This document shows positions 37,463 to 46,097 of a stretch of DNA of 64,000 bases, one piece after another. How positions within the stretch are numbered: the stretch's first letter is position 1; the number at the start of each line of letters is the position of its first letter. Under the pieces are notes generated by a model. It had not been told where the DNA came from and made no database searches. It saw only the letters and a list, made by a program, of their open reading frames with translations. The DNA is taken from the NCBI GenBank assembly GCA_003281405.1, contig QCCD01000004.1, forward strand, positions 62,001 to 126,000, given 5' to 3'. The stretch is from Prochlorococcus sp. AG-347-K16 (lineage in GTDB: Bacteria; Cyanobacteriota; Cyanobacteriia; PCC-6307; Cyanobiaceae). Both the position numbers and the translations under genes were made by a program.

Positions 37463-37841
37463 TATCATTTTTCAAAAAAAGTTTAATACTAAAGATATAG
37501 AGATCGTAAAACTTATTTTTTTTTTCTGAAAAATAAATTTCAAAACAAAGTTTGAAAACCTTAGAGAATTTAGTAAAAAAACTATAATAACTTTTTTCTT
37601 AAAATTAATTTGTCCCAATACAGTTTTGCATTATTAATTTGATTTAGTTTTTGTTGGCAGTGTATGCAATTGCATTCATATGTGAAAGTTTTATTTTTCA
37701 TGCTTTAACTCTTTTTTTAAAGAAAACAAATTTCTTATTTTATTGCAAGCGTTAATAAATTATTTTTCTAATTTTTTTATTGAAATTTAAAGAATTAAAA
37801 AATTTTTCTTAACTATCAATTTTATATTGGTTTCTAAATGA
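37463..37841. other. intergenic region upstream of the LptF/G-type gene
   Basis: 379 AT-rich bases. Nothing codes convincingly. A TGCAATTGCATTCATATGTG stretch near 37,664 has short dyads but no terminator. Confidence 0.4.
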
Positions 37842-39098
37842 TTGATATTTTATAATATTAAAAAAGAAGTTAAAAAAACAAATAAATCTCTTTTGAAAAT
37901 TTCAAATCAATCACTAATAAAAAAAAATATTAATAAAATAATTTCTCCTTGGTATTTACTTCCTTTAATTGATAGATGGATATTAGGTCAAATAATACCT
38001 CCCATGATATTTGCAATTTCTGCTTTTACAGTTATTTCATTATCAGTTGGGGTAATGTTTGATCTTATAAGGAAAATAGTTGAATTTGGTTTACCTTTAT
38101 TTTTAGCTTTAAAAGTTCTTTTTTTTAGTTTACCGAGTTTTTTAGTCTTATCATTCCCCATGGCAGTTTTACTTTCAACATTATTAGCCTATGGGAAATT
38201 ATCAAGCAATTCTGAATTGCTGGCATTGAAATCTTTGGGTATAAAAACTTCAAGAATTATTGCTCCAGCTATTGCTCTTTCAATATTTATGACAGGATTG
38301 ACTTTTTACTTTAACGATAATTTAGTTCCTGCGAGTAATAAATTAGCTGAAAAAACTTTAAGAGCGGGCATAGGAAGTTCTTTTAGTGCAGAACAAGGAA
38401 AAGATAATATTATGTTTTCAAGATATGGATCAAGGATAAATTCATTAAATAAAAAACCTACAAAAATAAATACTTATCTTACTCATATATTTTATGCTTC
38501 ATGGTATGAAAACAATATTATGTATGGAGTTACAGTTTTAGATTTTTCCAGAGAAGATTTTCAACAAATCTTAAAAGCAAAGAATGGAAAATTTGATAAA
38601 AAAAGTTCTTCTTGGATATTTTCTGAAGGGAGTATTGTATCAATTGATCCAAGCGGACAAACTACAAATATTCAATTTAAAGAATATACATATCCATTTG
38701 TGGAAGGACCTATGGAGCTAGCAAAAGTTCCTAAGGATGCAAATGAAATGACTTTAAAGCAGGCTATACAAGCAGAAAAGATTTACGAAAAAACTGGAAA
38801 CTTGAAGGAGGTAAGAAGAATAAAAGTCCGTATTCAAGAAAAATTCACTCTACCTTTTGCATGCTTGGTCTTTGGTTTAATAGGAAGCAGTCTTGGTTCT
38901 AAATCTAATTTAAGATCTTCAAAAAGTCAGGGATTTGGATTAAGCGTAATTCTTATATTAATTTATTACGTTATGTCATTTTTATTTAGTTCTTTCGGAG
39001 TAAAAGGTATTTTACCTCCAATTTTTGCTGCATGGTTACCTGTCTTAATTTCTCTGGGAGGTGGCATTTATTTATTAAGAAAGTCAAGTTCCTTATAA
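37842..39098 (+). CDS. LptF/LptG (YjgP/YjgQ) family permease
   Basis: 418 residues, TTG start. Six transmembrane helices in two groups of three around a periplasmic beta-domain: IDRWILGQIIPPMIFAISAF, LPSFLVLSFPMAVLLSTLLA and YGKLSSNSELLALKSLG in the first half; KFTLPFACLVFGLIGSSLGS in the second. This is the LPS-export permease family, paired with LptB in the cell envelope; cyanobacteria often have a single such subunit, possibly a homodimer (inference). Confidence 0.85.
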   Translation: MIFYNIKKEVKKTNKSLLKISNQSLIKKNINKIISPWYLLPLIDRWILGQIIPPMIFAISAFTVISLSVGVMFDLIRKIVEFGLPLFLALKVLFFSLPSFLVLSFPMAVLLSTLLAYGKLSSNSELLALKSLGIKTSRIIAPAIALSIFMTGLTFYFNDNLVPASNKLAEKTLRAGIGSSFSAEQGKDNIMFSRYGSRINSLNKKPTKINTYLTHIFYASWYENNIMYGVTVLDFSREDFQQILKAKNGKFDKKSSSWIFSEGSIVSIDPSGQTTNIQFKEYTYPFVEGPMELAKVPKDANEMTLKQAIQAEKIYEKTGNLKEVRRIKVRIQEKFTLPFACLVFGLIGSSLGSKSNLRSSKSQGFGLSVILILIYYVMSFLFSSFGVKGILPPIFAAWLPVLISLGGGIYLLRKSSSL

Positions 39099-39168
39099 TA
39101 TCTTAAGCATATAAATAAGAATATAAGTATTTAAGAAAATTCTTTTGCTAGTAAAAATTCTTAGATAT

Positions 39169-39754
39169 TTATTTCCCGTCTATTTTTTTATAACCATACC
39201 AATCAGGATAGTTGTTTTCTTGAATAAAGTTATTATCTGGAATTAATTCTATTTGCCAATTACCTATATTTTTGATTTGTTCACAATCATCACAACTTAT
39301 TATCATTTCTAGAGAAGCAAGATCATCTTTATGCTTTTTTTTTACAGCCAATAAGCCATTTAGATTTAGCTAGATTTTTAGCCTCTAATTTAGTTGAAGC
39401 TGTAACCAATCCAAACTCATGTTTTTCCTGCATTGAAGTTGAATTATAACCTCCAAGATTGACAAACCATAAATGTTTTTTAGCCTTATTTTTTTTTTCT
39501 AATTGCTTTTTATCTATATTATCTTTTTCAAAATATATTAATTTAATCTTGTAACCATCTATGTATTTTATTTTTTTGTAGCTATCAATATGCAAACCTT
39601 GTGGAGATCCGAACCAATCCTTTCTTAAAGTATCGTATGTATCCTGAATTTTAGATCCAACAACCCATCTAACATCATGTAGTTCAATATTAGCTTTTTT
39701 TGCCTTTCCCCCAAGCACTACTAGATAAAGAAAATTATTTTCTAATTTTTTCAC
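39169..39754 (-). pseudogene. DUF1543 protein, frameshifted
   Basis: The first frame (141 aa) has the DUF1543 signature FLYLVVLGGKAKKANIELHD plus VRWVVGSKIQDTYDTLRKDW and breaks after KSKWLIGCKKK. The second frame continues KHKDDLASLEMIISCDDCEQ then IKNIGNWQIELIPDN, the expected end. Removing one base from the T9 run at 39335-39343 joins them into 194 residues, a normal family length. Its function is unknown even when intact. Confidence 0.75.
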
Positions 39755-39841
39755 TTTTAATAAAAAAATTTATTACTTAGAATTTACTTTAAATTATCAA
39801 GAATTACTATGCATATTATTTTTACTAATTCAGAAAGTCAA

Positions 39842-39985
39842 TTAATTGAACCACCCTTTTTTCTTAGCTTTAACTTTTGGTGAAGTCTGAATCTTAGGCT
39901 CTTCGTCTACTCTTCCTTTAATAATCATTAACGGAACTGTTGCCCATAGAGCTAAAAATAATATCCAGAATAAGTAAATGTTCAT
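39842..39985 (-). CDS. 47-residue membrane peptide
   Basis: MNIYLFWILFLALWATVPLM then IIKGRVDEEPKIQTSPKVKA and a basic KKKGWFN end. One N-terminal helix. ATG start, clean stop. Confidence 0.5.
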   Translation of the reverse strand: MNIYLFWILFLALWATVPLMIIKGRVDEEPKIQTSPKVKAKKKGWFN

Positions 39986-40185
39986 ACTATTAAAAGACAA
40001 TAGAACCATAATAAAATTAATTAAATATTATTCGTGGGTTTCTTTTTAAAGTTCTAATTTAGATGTATAGTCAAATATTTATTTTGAGGTATGGCAAATT
40101 AAATGTTTAATAAATTTTATGTAGATAACGTGTTTGTCTAAAAAATAAAAACGTAGAGATTAGAAATATTTATTAGGAAATTAAA

Positions 40186-40270
40186 ATAATCGCACTCACG
40201 AAAACCACTGCTTTGCTTCAGGATTTATGGAGTGCACATCTATGATGACACGCTAAAATTTTTTTCGTGA
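40186..40270 (+). ncRNA. candidate structured RNA or palindromic leader
   Basis: GCACTC near 40,190 pairs with GAGTGC near 40,231 around a loop with CCACTGC-type inner pairing; a further CACG/CGTG hairpin holds a T7 run (40,252-40,268). Richer in G+C than its surroundings and without an ORF. Strand and ends are uncertain. Confidence 0.3.
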
Positions 40271-40322
40271 ATCTTTTAAAATTAATATTATAGATACTTA
40301 AAAAAATTCAAAAAATAGTTAA

Positions 40323-40478
40323 ATGAAAAAATGTGATTCCTGTCATAAGCTAGATAAAATTCATTACAGAGTTAAATCCATAATTCATAAAGACTGGATT
40401 TTTTGTTGTAAAGAATGTTGGAATGTAATTTCTAAACATAATAATTATTCCTACGGTGGCACAAGAAAGTCCAAATAA
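40323..40478 (+). CDS. 51-residue Cys-rich (zinc-ribbon-like) protein
   Basis: MKKCDSCHKLDKIHYRVKSI then IHKDWIFCCKECWNVISKHN. CxxC at the N-terminus and CCxxC ~20 residues later form a plausible zinc site of the treble-clef or ribbon type. ATG start. Small zinc proteins of this kind often bind nucleic acid (inference). Confidence 0.6.
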   Translation: MKKCDSCHKLDKIHYRVKSIIHKDWIFCCKECWNVISKHNNYSYGGTRKSK

Positions 40479-40664
40479 TGACTTTTCTAGCAAAATAATA
40501 TAAAAAATCAAATAATAAGAAGCTTGGAAATCTATAAAATTACTTTTAATAAGAACTTGAAAATTAATGATGATTTAAAAACATGGTTTATAAAATTTAC
40601 CTACAAAAATAACTTTCTTTTTTTATTTGATTTATTTTTTTAATATACTTTTTCTAAAAGAATC

Positions 40665-41114
40665 TTGTCTTATTTTGCTAAACCAAACTTTATAGTTTAT
40701 GACGAATGGTTTGATAATGATTTAAAAAAAACTAAACTTGATTTTAAAAATAAAAAAATAAAAACTATTTCAAATATGCATGAATTTTTCTATGAGCAAT
40801 CAAATTACAAAGTTGGTGCGTCTGAAAATAACTTGCAAATAGTCATTGATAAAAATAGGGAGGAACTATTTAATAATTATTATTTTGAAAATAATTCTGA
40901 AAAATATGATTCATTATCAAATAAAAAATTTATATTCTTTGAAAAAATAGCCCAAAACAAACTTAAATTTAATCTCAATAAAAATTTTTTTTATTCTTTA
41001 TCTATTTTTGGCTTTGTATTCTTTTTAGGATTTCTGTTATTTTTTATCTCACAACCTAAAACAAATAAATCAAAAATAACAATTAAACCAATTGTTTTAG
41101 AAAAAGGATTTTAA
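40665..41114 (+). CDS. tail-anchored hypothetical protein
   Basis: 149 residues from a TTG start: soluble acidic N-terminal ~110 residues and one C-terminal helix (FFYSLSIFGFVFFLGFLLFF) with a short basic end. No family recognised. Convergent with the exported protein at 41,119. Confidence 0.6.
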   Translation: MSYFAKPNFIVYDEWFDNDLKKTKLDFKNKKIKTISNMHEFFYEQSNYKVGASENNLQIVIDKNREELFNNYYFENNSEKYDSLSNKKFIFFEKIAQNKLKFNLNKNFFYSLSIFGFVFFLGFLLFFISQPKTNKSKITIKPIVLEKGF

Positions 41115-41118
41115 TTTT

Positions 41119-41595
41119 CTAAAAAAAATCGTTAATTTCTTTTTTTATAGATTTATATTCTAAATTAATTCCTTTTATAAATTCATCTACTTCTTTTTTA
41201 GTATTCTTAAATTCATTTATTTTCTGTTTGGTTTTCTCATAAAAAATAGATTCAAATTTTCCTGGACTTACCTCCTCTATCCAATATCCTGCTAAACAAT
41301 AAATTTGGTTTGGAATAAAAGTGATAATAAATAATTTTTTGGAATTTTTATATTCATCAATTATCTTATTAGCTAAAGTGCCTTTAGTTTTTTTAGTACC
41401 AAATAGAGCAATATCTTTTGCTAAAGGCCTAAAATTCTTAGAAAGATTCTTATTTTTTTCTACTGCATTTCTAGAAATTATTTTTTCTAAAGAAAAACAA
41501 AAATCCAAAAAATTAGTATTTTCTTTTTTGGAGGGATATATAGTTATGAGGGAACTTAAAATTAAAAAAGAAGTTAAAAGAAATTTTTTAAACAT
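41119..41595 (-). CDS. exported hypothetical protein
   Basis: 158 residues with a signal-like N-terminus (FKKFLLTSFLILSSLITIY), a mixed charged body and a short Cys-containing segment YCLAGYWIEEVSPGKFES. Lys/Asn-rich as expected for the base composition. Family unknown. Confidence 0.6.
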   Translation of the reverse strand: MFKKFLLTSFLILSSLITIYPSKKENTNFLDFCFSLEKIISRNAVEKNKNLSKNFRPLAKDIALFGTKKTKGTLANKIIDEYKNSKKLFIITFIPNQIYCLAGYWIEEVSPGKFESIFYEKTKQKINEFKNTKKEVDEFIKGINLEYKSIKKEINDFF

Positions 41596-41791
41596 TTATT
41601 TTAATTAGATTTATTATTCTATAAATATAAAAAGACAATTCATAAATTACTATTAAATACTTTAATAAGATTCACATTAATTAAAAAGCTTTCTATTAAT
41701 TTAGCTAAACCTCTTTGAGAAAAATTTAAAATTATTTCAGACTAATTAGGTATTTATCAAACGCATAAAATTTTTTTCTTATAATAGAATT

Positions 41792-42172
41792 ATGAAAAAT
41801 TCTTTTTTAAAAAATAAAAGGATCAAACTTTTTTTAGATTTTTTTTCAAGAGTATCAATTTCAGCAATATTTATCTCAGCCATACCGGGCAAAATAAATA
41901 ATTTTGAAAGTACAGTTGAATATATTTCTACAAAAGGCATTCCTGAACCAATTTCAACTATTCTCCTGGTGGGAGCCATTATATGTCTTATCTTGGGTTC
42001 TGGATTTTTTATATTTGGTGAAAATCAAAAAATCGGTTCAGTATTTTTATTACTATTTCTTATTCCAACAACAATAATTTTTCATGTCTTTCCTTTCCAT
42101 CAAAGAGCAGTATTTATTAATCTCGGATTGATAGGTGGATTAATTATTTCTGCAATAAGGGAACCAAAATAA
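41792..42172 (+). CDS. DoxX-like membrane protein
   Basis: 126 residues with four helices and a DoxX-type first helix and loop: RVSISAIFISAIPGKINNFE, EYISTKGIPEPISTILLVGA, then IGSVFLLLFLIPTTIIFHVF. Related in fold to the core DoxX protein at 14,961 but without the Glu-rich tail. Confidence 0.7.
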   Translation: MKNSFLKNKRIKLFLDFFSRVSISAIFISAIPGKINNFESTVEYISTKGIPEPISTILLVGAIICLILGSGFFIFGENQKIGSVFLLLFLIPTTIIFHVFPFHQRAVFINLGLIGGLIISAIREPK

Positions 42173-42181
42173 AAAACTTAA

Positions 42182-42394
42182 TTAAAGAATCCTAAATTTT
42201 TTTTTCCCCTCTCTTAATTCTGGAAAGCAATTCGCAATATGAATTAATTCATAAATCTCTTTGCTATCGTATTTTTTATTAGGGATTCCACTTCCCACCT
42301 CTATACCTCTCTGTTTCATTTTCTTTAATATCAGTTCTTGTCTTTGCAAACTTGACATAGACTTAAATCTTCTAGTTCGTTCTTCTTTATTCAC
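42182..42394 (-). CDS. 70-residue basic soluble protein
   Basis: MNKEERTRRFKSMSSLQRQE then LILKKMKQRGIEVGSGIPNK: basic helical N-terminus with a conserved-looking GxxVGSGIP turn. Ends near the DoxX-like gene, on the opposite strand. Family unknown. Confidence 0.5.
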   Translation of the reverse strand: MNKEERTRRFKSMSSLQRQELILKKMKQRGIEVGSGIPNKKYDSKEIYELIHIANCFPELREGKKKFRIL

Positions 42395-42437
42395 TAGATT
42401 TTAATTTAGTTAAAATTTATTGTTAATGTTATATCAA

Positions 42438-42560
42438 TTAGCGATTCATTAAATAAGTAAGAAAGCCAGTAAATGTAAGTAATTTAAATCCAATAAAAAA
42501 AGGCAAATATTTTTTTACTTTTTTACCAGCTGGAAATAATTTGTTTAATGAATTGATCAT
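42438..42560 (-). CDS. 40-residue membrane peptide
   Basis: MINSLNKLFPAGKKVKKYLP then FFIGFKLLTFTGFLTYLMNR. Basic stretch and one helix. ATG start. Confidence 0.4.
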   Translation of the reverse strand: MINSLNKLFPAGKKVKKYLPFFIGFKLLTFTGFLTYLMNR

Positions 42561-42645
42561 GATTTACATTAAAAATTTAATTATTTAAAACATCCTAACG
42601 AATTTTTTTTTGAATTATTCCATTTAGATTTGTACAATTTAGATA

Positions 42646-42681
42646 GTAGATCTAAACTAGAAGGGTTACGTCCATTTTTTT
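42646..42681 (+). promoter_or_regulatory. AGATCTAAACTAGAAGGG leader ending in U-tract at a start codon
   Basis: GATCTAAACTAGAAGGG...TCCATTTTTTT runs directly into the ATG at 42682. It shares GATCTAAACT and the T-run-before-ATG layout with the repeated elements at 45,738 and 58,719 but lacks their dyad and has only a weak hairpin. Confidence 0.4.
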
Positions 42682-43068
42682 ATGAATGATAAAGAGACAA
42701 TAATTTCATTATTAAATGAGTTTGCTAATCCAAAAAAAATGGCCTCATTTTTTGTTAATAATGCGACTCCAGATTTCTTATTCATAAGACCCAGTGGTAA
42801 TCCTATAGATGCAAAAGGGTTCGAACAAATGATTACTGGTGATATAGTTCAAGAAAAGGCAGAAATAACCAAAATTCACCGATTCGAATTTTTAAGCGAA
42901 AATGTAGTAATGTGCATTTTTACACTAGGTTCAAAATTTACTTATAAAGGGACACCTAATGATGACTTACCAACAGTTACATCAATTTTTAAAAAAGTAA
43001 ATAATGTTTGGAAAATTCACTGGATGCAAAGATCTACAGGAAATTCGGATTTATCTTTATGGGATTAG
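42682..43068 (+). CDS. NTF2-like small protein
   Basis: 128 residues with the SnoaL/NTF2-like pattern: helix NDKETIISLLNEFANPKKMA, ATPDFLFIRPSGNPIDAKGF, and a C-terminal strand pair ending KVNNVWKIHWMQRSTG. I associate this with a picocyanobacterial DUF (DUF3804-like), though that number is from memory. Function unknown. Its start codon abuts a T7 tract. Confidence 0.6.
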   Translation: MNDKETIISLLNEFANPKKMASFFVNNATPDFLFIRPSGNPIDAKGFEQMITGDIVQEKAEITKIHRFEFLSENVVMCIFTLGSKFTYKGTPNDDLPTVTSIFKKVNNVWKIHWMQRSTGNSDLSLWD

Positions 43069-43148
43069 CAAAGTTAATAGCTCTTTTAATGGTGCTATTA
43101 CTTGTAGGTAGTTCTTTTATTGGTTTAATTTTTTATTTTATAAAATAA
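43059..43148 (+). CDS. 29-residue membrane peptide overlapping the NTF2-like gene
   Basis: MGLAKLIALLMVLLLVGSSF then IGLIFYFIK: an almost wholly hydrophobic helix. It starts 10 bases before the end of the preceding gene in another frame, implying coupled translation. Similar in size to cytochrome b6f or NDH small subunits, but not identifiable as one. Confidence 0.5.
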   Translation: MGLAKLIALLMVLLLVGSSFIGLIFYFIK

Positions 43149-43639
43149 ACAAATCAAATAAAGAATACCAAGTGACTATTTCTTTTTTTAGAAAACAATT
43201 GCTTCTTTTTTGATAAGTAGCTTGATTTTTAGGTAAAAATAAAAACTTTAGACAGACTAACACCTATATCTAAAGCCAATAAAGCAATAAGTAACTTACT
43301 CATTTTTTAGAACTCTCAACTATTTTTTTGTAAAGTTCCTCAGAAATAGGTTGCATAACCTTTTAAAAATCTAAGTACAAATTAATTATTTTAAAAATAA
43401 TTTCTCGTTACTAAATATACGAATATATAAATTTTTAAATAGGAAAAAAATATATTCACCATAAGTTCTTCTTATAAAGTATTAAAAAATACTTAATCCA
43501 AAAACGTCAATAAATGTCCAAATTTTTTTTTAAAAATAAATTAGAAATCTTATTTCAAGTAAATAGATCCTCTATAAGTAAGCTTTATAATCTTTTCTTC
43601 TTGTTTTCTACAATATACGAATGACTTTCCATTGAAATA
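43149..43639. other. intergenic region, no convincing gene
   Basis: About 490 AT-rich bases. A 24-residue hydrophobic minus-strand ORF ends near 43,236 but is too short to call. No repeats noticed. Confidence 0.4.
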
Positions 43640-43760
43640 CATGTTTACCATGATGCAGCTCCTGAACTTGCTCAAGTCCCCGTCCTATGACTTGAGTCTT
43701 ACTGCGGTCTATCAGATGGTAGATCGGACGATTTTGTAGTATTAACTACAATCTATTTAT
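43640..43760 (+). ncRNA. candidate structured small RNA
   Basis: A G+C-richer island in AT-rich DNA with nested hairpins: GCAG (43655-43658)/CTGC (43702-43705) enclosing CTCAAGT (43671-43677)/ACTTGAG (43690-43696); GGTCTA/TAGATC just after; then TTGTAGT-ATTA-ACTACAA (43734-43751) at the 3' side. No ORF. Strand assumed from hairpin order; family not recognised. Confidence 0.45.
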
Positions 43761-44268
43761 AAAGTATTTATACTTAGATGTCAACAATTAATAGAAACTA
43801 AACTTCAATTTAAAAGTAGATTCGGCTCTCAAAAACTCCCGAACAAGAATATAGAACATATAACTACGAGTAACTCCCATAAAAACTGAAAGAAATGCTA
43901 GAACTACACAAATAGGGCAATGTGGGAATCCCATTATTTATTTTCCAATATAAATTTCAATTCAGTCTCTGCACTGAGAATGTCAATTCTTCTCTTAAGT
44001 AGTTTAAAAAATTTAATTATTTTTTTCACAATTAAACCTTCTTTAGGCATCAATAATAATATTATTCTAAGAATCAATATATCAATGAGCAAAAATACTG
44101 AATCCATTGATATAACTAAATTTTTGTATCATTTCTATACAATAAACAGCTCCAACATCTTCTCAGATAATTTGGATCAATTAACCCGTAAATGCTTATT
44201 CAGAATCAATAGAATATTTGGTGATCTCGTTACCTTGCAGTACTATTTTTCTTTTGCTAAAAAAATAG

Positions 44269-44309
44269 AGCGGGCTAAAGTCCAATACTCCACGAGGATT
44301 TAGTCCGCT
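44269..44309 (-). terminator. terminator-like hairpin, one arm shared with an inverted repeat
   Basis: AGCGGGCTAAAGTCC and GGATTTAGTCCGCT pair over ~13 bases; on the minus strand T7 follows. It overlaps one copy of the 17-base inverted repeat described below. No minus-strand gene is obvious upstream. Confidence 0.55.
44288..44304. repeat. 17-bp inverted repeat, left copy
   Basis: CTCCACGAGGATTTAGT, exact reverse complement of 44443-44459. The copies are 138 bases apart. Confidence 0.9.
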
Positions 44310-44442
44310 GCCTAAAGTCTTAGGGTGTAAATTTTTCTTAATTAATATGCAACTATGCTTTATAAGGTAAATATCTTGATTGCGCAATAAATTTATTTTG
44401 TATATTGCTTTTACAAAAATGATGAGTTTATTTAAATTAGTT

Positions 44443-44459
44443 ACTAAATCCTCGTGGAG
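44443..44459. repeat. 17-bp inverted repeat, right copy
   Basis: ACTAAATCCTCGTGGAG; overlaps the GTG start of the degraded small ORF at 44,454. Confidence 0.9.
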
Positions 44460-44573
44460 AAAGCTTTAGTAAATTTCTTTTACTGGTTACTGATAAGATC
44501 AGCCGAATCTCACTATGGAGAATAATTTGTATCTGTAGAAGTTCCATCTAATTCAATCAAAAGTTTTTCTTGA
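44454..44573 (+). pseudogene. degraded paralogue of the 35-residue protein at 55,534
   Basis: From a GTG it reads VEKALVNFFYWLLIRSAESH then YGE and a TAA; beyond the stop the frame continues FVSVEVPSNS. The intact paralogue reads MEKSFLNFIYWILVKSAESY, YGDSLKTEVP. The match on both sides of the TAA indicates an in-frame nonsense mutation or a shortened version. Confidence 0.5.
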
Positions 44574-44718
44574 TTTTAGAGAGTTTTTAATACTTAAATT
44601 CATAGCTTTCTGAAAATTGAATAAATAATTTGATTTAGGTTGGTTAATTATCTCTATTGCAAATAAAGATAAGGTTGTTAATCTTGCAATTAAAGAAGAA
44701 ACTTAATTTCTTAAACTG

Positions 44719-44928
44719 ATGCAATTTGATCATTTAAATTTCAATGAAGATGATGGCCTCATGTCCATAGAAGATTTAAGGGCTTTACGTCTTCGAAAAA
44801 AGAAAATTGAAAGTGATAAGAAAGCTAGAAAGTATATCCTGGATATAAATCAAAGATATAGAAAAATGAGTACCCGCAAAAGTAATAACTTTTTAAGGAA
44901 TATGAACCCTTTTAAAAAGGCCGCATAA
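44719..44928 (+). CDS. 69-residue basic helical protein
   Basis: MQFDHLNFNEDDGLMSIEDL, then RALRLRKKKIESDKKARKYI and a Ser/Arg/Asn/Lys-rich end. Probably soluble and nucleic-acid- or ribosome-associated by charge (inference). A terminator hairpin follows ~90 bases downstream. Confidence 0.55.
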   Translation: MQFDHLNFNEDDGLMSIEDLRALRLRKKKIESDKKARKYILDINQRYRKMSTRKSNNFLRNMNPFKKAA

Positions 44929-45015
44929 ATTGTTAATCTTGATTTTGTGAATTTGTTTAACTTTGCAACTTTCAGAGTAAGATTTTAATGGTGTTTCTTT
45001 GGAAGAGTTTCACCA

Positions 45016-45043
45016 AGAGGGGTCAATTTTTGGCCCCTTCTTT
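45016..45043 (+). terminator. intrinsic terminator
   Basis: GGGGTCA (45019-45025) pairs with TGGCCCC (45031-45037), one T-G wobble, followed by TTCTTTG. Downstream of the 44,719 gene. Confidence 0.65.
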
Positions 45044-45254
45044 GCGGAGATATTTTTTAATTGAAACTCGTTATAAAATTAAAGTAATACTTTCCTAAAA
45101 GGCGAAAGTGATGTAAATCTTTTGTTTAAAGTTTTTTATTACCAATCAATGAAAACTCTATATCTTCAACTAAATCCTTTCATTTAAAAAACAAAAGTTT
45201 TAGCTTATGGACCATTTCCCATAATTTATTGAATTTTTTCATTTGCGATTTTTA

Positions 45255-45458
45255 ATGGCTTCACCTACAAGTTGGGAATTCTACAAAGAAATTGAAACTA
45301 AAACTCTATGGGTCAATATTTGTACCCAAAATTTAGAAGGAGTAGCTATTTCGATCAATAAATGGTGGAAGACAAGATATCCAGCATACAAAATCAGAAT
45401 AGTTTCTAAAAAAGAATTTGATCTAGTAAAAATGCAAGCTGAGAAAAAGGAGCAATAA
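45255..45458 (+). CDS. 67-residue hypothetical protein
   Basis: From the ATG at 45255: MASPTSWEFYKEIETKTLWV, then NICTQNLEGVAISINKWWKT and a mixed charged end. The Trp-rich, compact sequence looks like a folded alpha/beta domain. The in-frame ATG at 45243 adds only four residues. Family unknown. Confidence 0.55.
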   Translation: MASPTSWEFYKEIETKTLWVNICTQNLEGVAISINKWWKTRYPAYKIRIVSKKEFDLVKMQAEKKEQ

Positions 45459-45534
45459 AATTATTCTTTGGTAAAAATTGATGCTGAATATTTAATTTTT
45501 GCAGCTATTATAAGATCAATAAATTAAAGAACAA

Positions 45535-45690
45535 ATGAACTCTACATTTGCAAAAGTCTCAAATTTGAAAGTTAACAGGGCTTCTAAAATAGCTATTACT
45601 CTCGCATCATCAACTTTCTTTTTGTATGCCTTGGGTCAAGCACCAATTTTTAAAAATATTCTTGCAGGTGCCTTCTCTTGCTCTGGCTAA
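45535..45690 (+). CDS. 51-residue membrane peptide
   Basis: MNSTFAKVSNLKVNRASKIA then ITLASSTFFLYALGQAPIFK and a Cys-containing end. One helix. ATG start; followed after 47 bases by the repeated dyad/terminator element. Confidence 0.5.
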   Translation: MNSTFAKVSNLKVNRASKIAITLASSTFFLYALGQAPIFKNILAGAFSCSG

Positions 45691-45737
45691 ATAAAATACT
45701 GTTTTTTTAGAGAAGCTAAAAAGCTAAAATAGACTGT

Positions 45738-45783
45738 GATTGACAGTCGATCTAAACTTAGAGGGATAAACCCCTCTTTTTTT
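45738..45783 (+). promoter_or_regulatory. dyad-plus-hairpin element, copy 1
   Basis: GATTGACAGTCGATC (45738-45752) followed by TAAACT, then the hairpin AGAGGG (45760-45765)/CCCTCT (45772-45777) and T7, ending one base before an ATG at 45785. A GACTGT just upstream can alternatively pair with ACAGTC of the dyad, allowing a switch between structures. Confidence 0.75.
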
Positions 45784-45784
45784 A

Positions 45785-45844
45785 ATGTTTAATAGATTTA
45801 TTGCTGAAAAGATAATGACTCTTCTTATTTCTCTTTTCAGCTGA
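45785..45844 (+). CDS. 19-residue peptide, first of a coupled chain
   Basis: MFNRFIAEKIMTLLISLFS starts one base after the U-tract of the preceding element and its TGA overlaps the next ATG (TGATG). Could be a leader peptide for the three genes that follow. Confidence 0.35.
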   Translation: MFNRFIAEKIMTLLISLFS

Positions 45845-45960
45845 TGAATATTTCCCCGCACCTATTAATTGATGCTGTGATATTAAGCGCTGCCCTTACG
45901 ATAACTTTGGTATTAAGAGCAAAAGGTAATGCTGCCAGAAAAGAAAAAGAAAATAAATGA
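45844..45960 (+). CDS. 38-residue membrane peptide
   Basis: MNISPHLLIDAVILSAALTI then TLVLRAKGNAARKEKENK: one helix and a basic tail. The stop overlaps the next start (ATGA at 45957). Confidence 0.55.
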   Translation: MNISPHLLIDAVILSAALTITLVLRAKGNAARKEKENK

Positions 45961-46097
45961 TTACTAAAGAAGAAGAAAAAGAATTTAAAAAACCTAAATT
46001 ATATAGATTTTGGAACTTTCTTATTTATGGAAGTTCCATAGCTATTGGAGTTTTCTTAGTTTATTTATATTCTGCTTATGTCTTTATAAATAAATGA
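45957..46097 (+). CDS. 46-residue membrane peptide
   Basis: MITKEEEKEFKKPKLYRFWN then FLIYGSSIAIGVFLVYLYSA: charged N-terminus and one helix. Coupled through ATGA overlaps at both ends. Confidence 0.6.
   Translation: MITKEEEKEFKKPKLYRFWNFLIYGSSIAIGVFLVYLYSAYVFINK

Noticed and set aside
41321-41608. 95-residue plus-strand ORF
   Set aside because: Antisense to the exported hypothetical protein at 41,119 and without its own support.
43920-44303. 127-residue plus-strand ORF
   Set aside because: Composition is low-information (Ile/Asn/Ser/Phe), no domain or RBS, and its 3' part is the terminator-like hairpin and inverted repeat.
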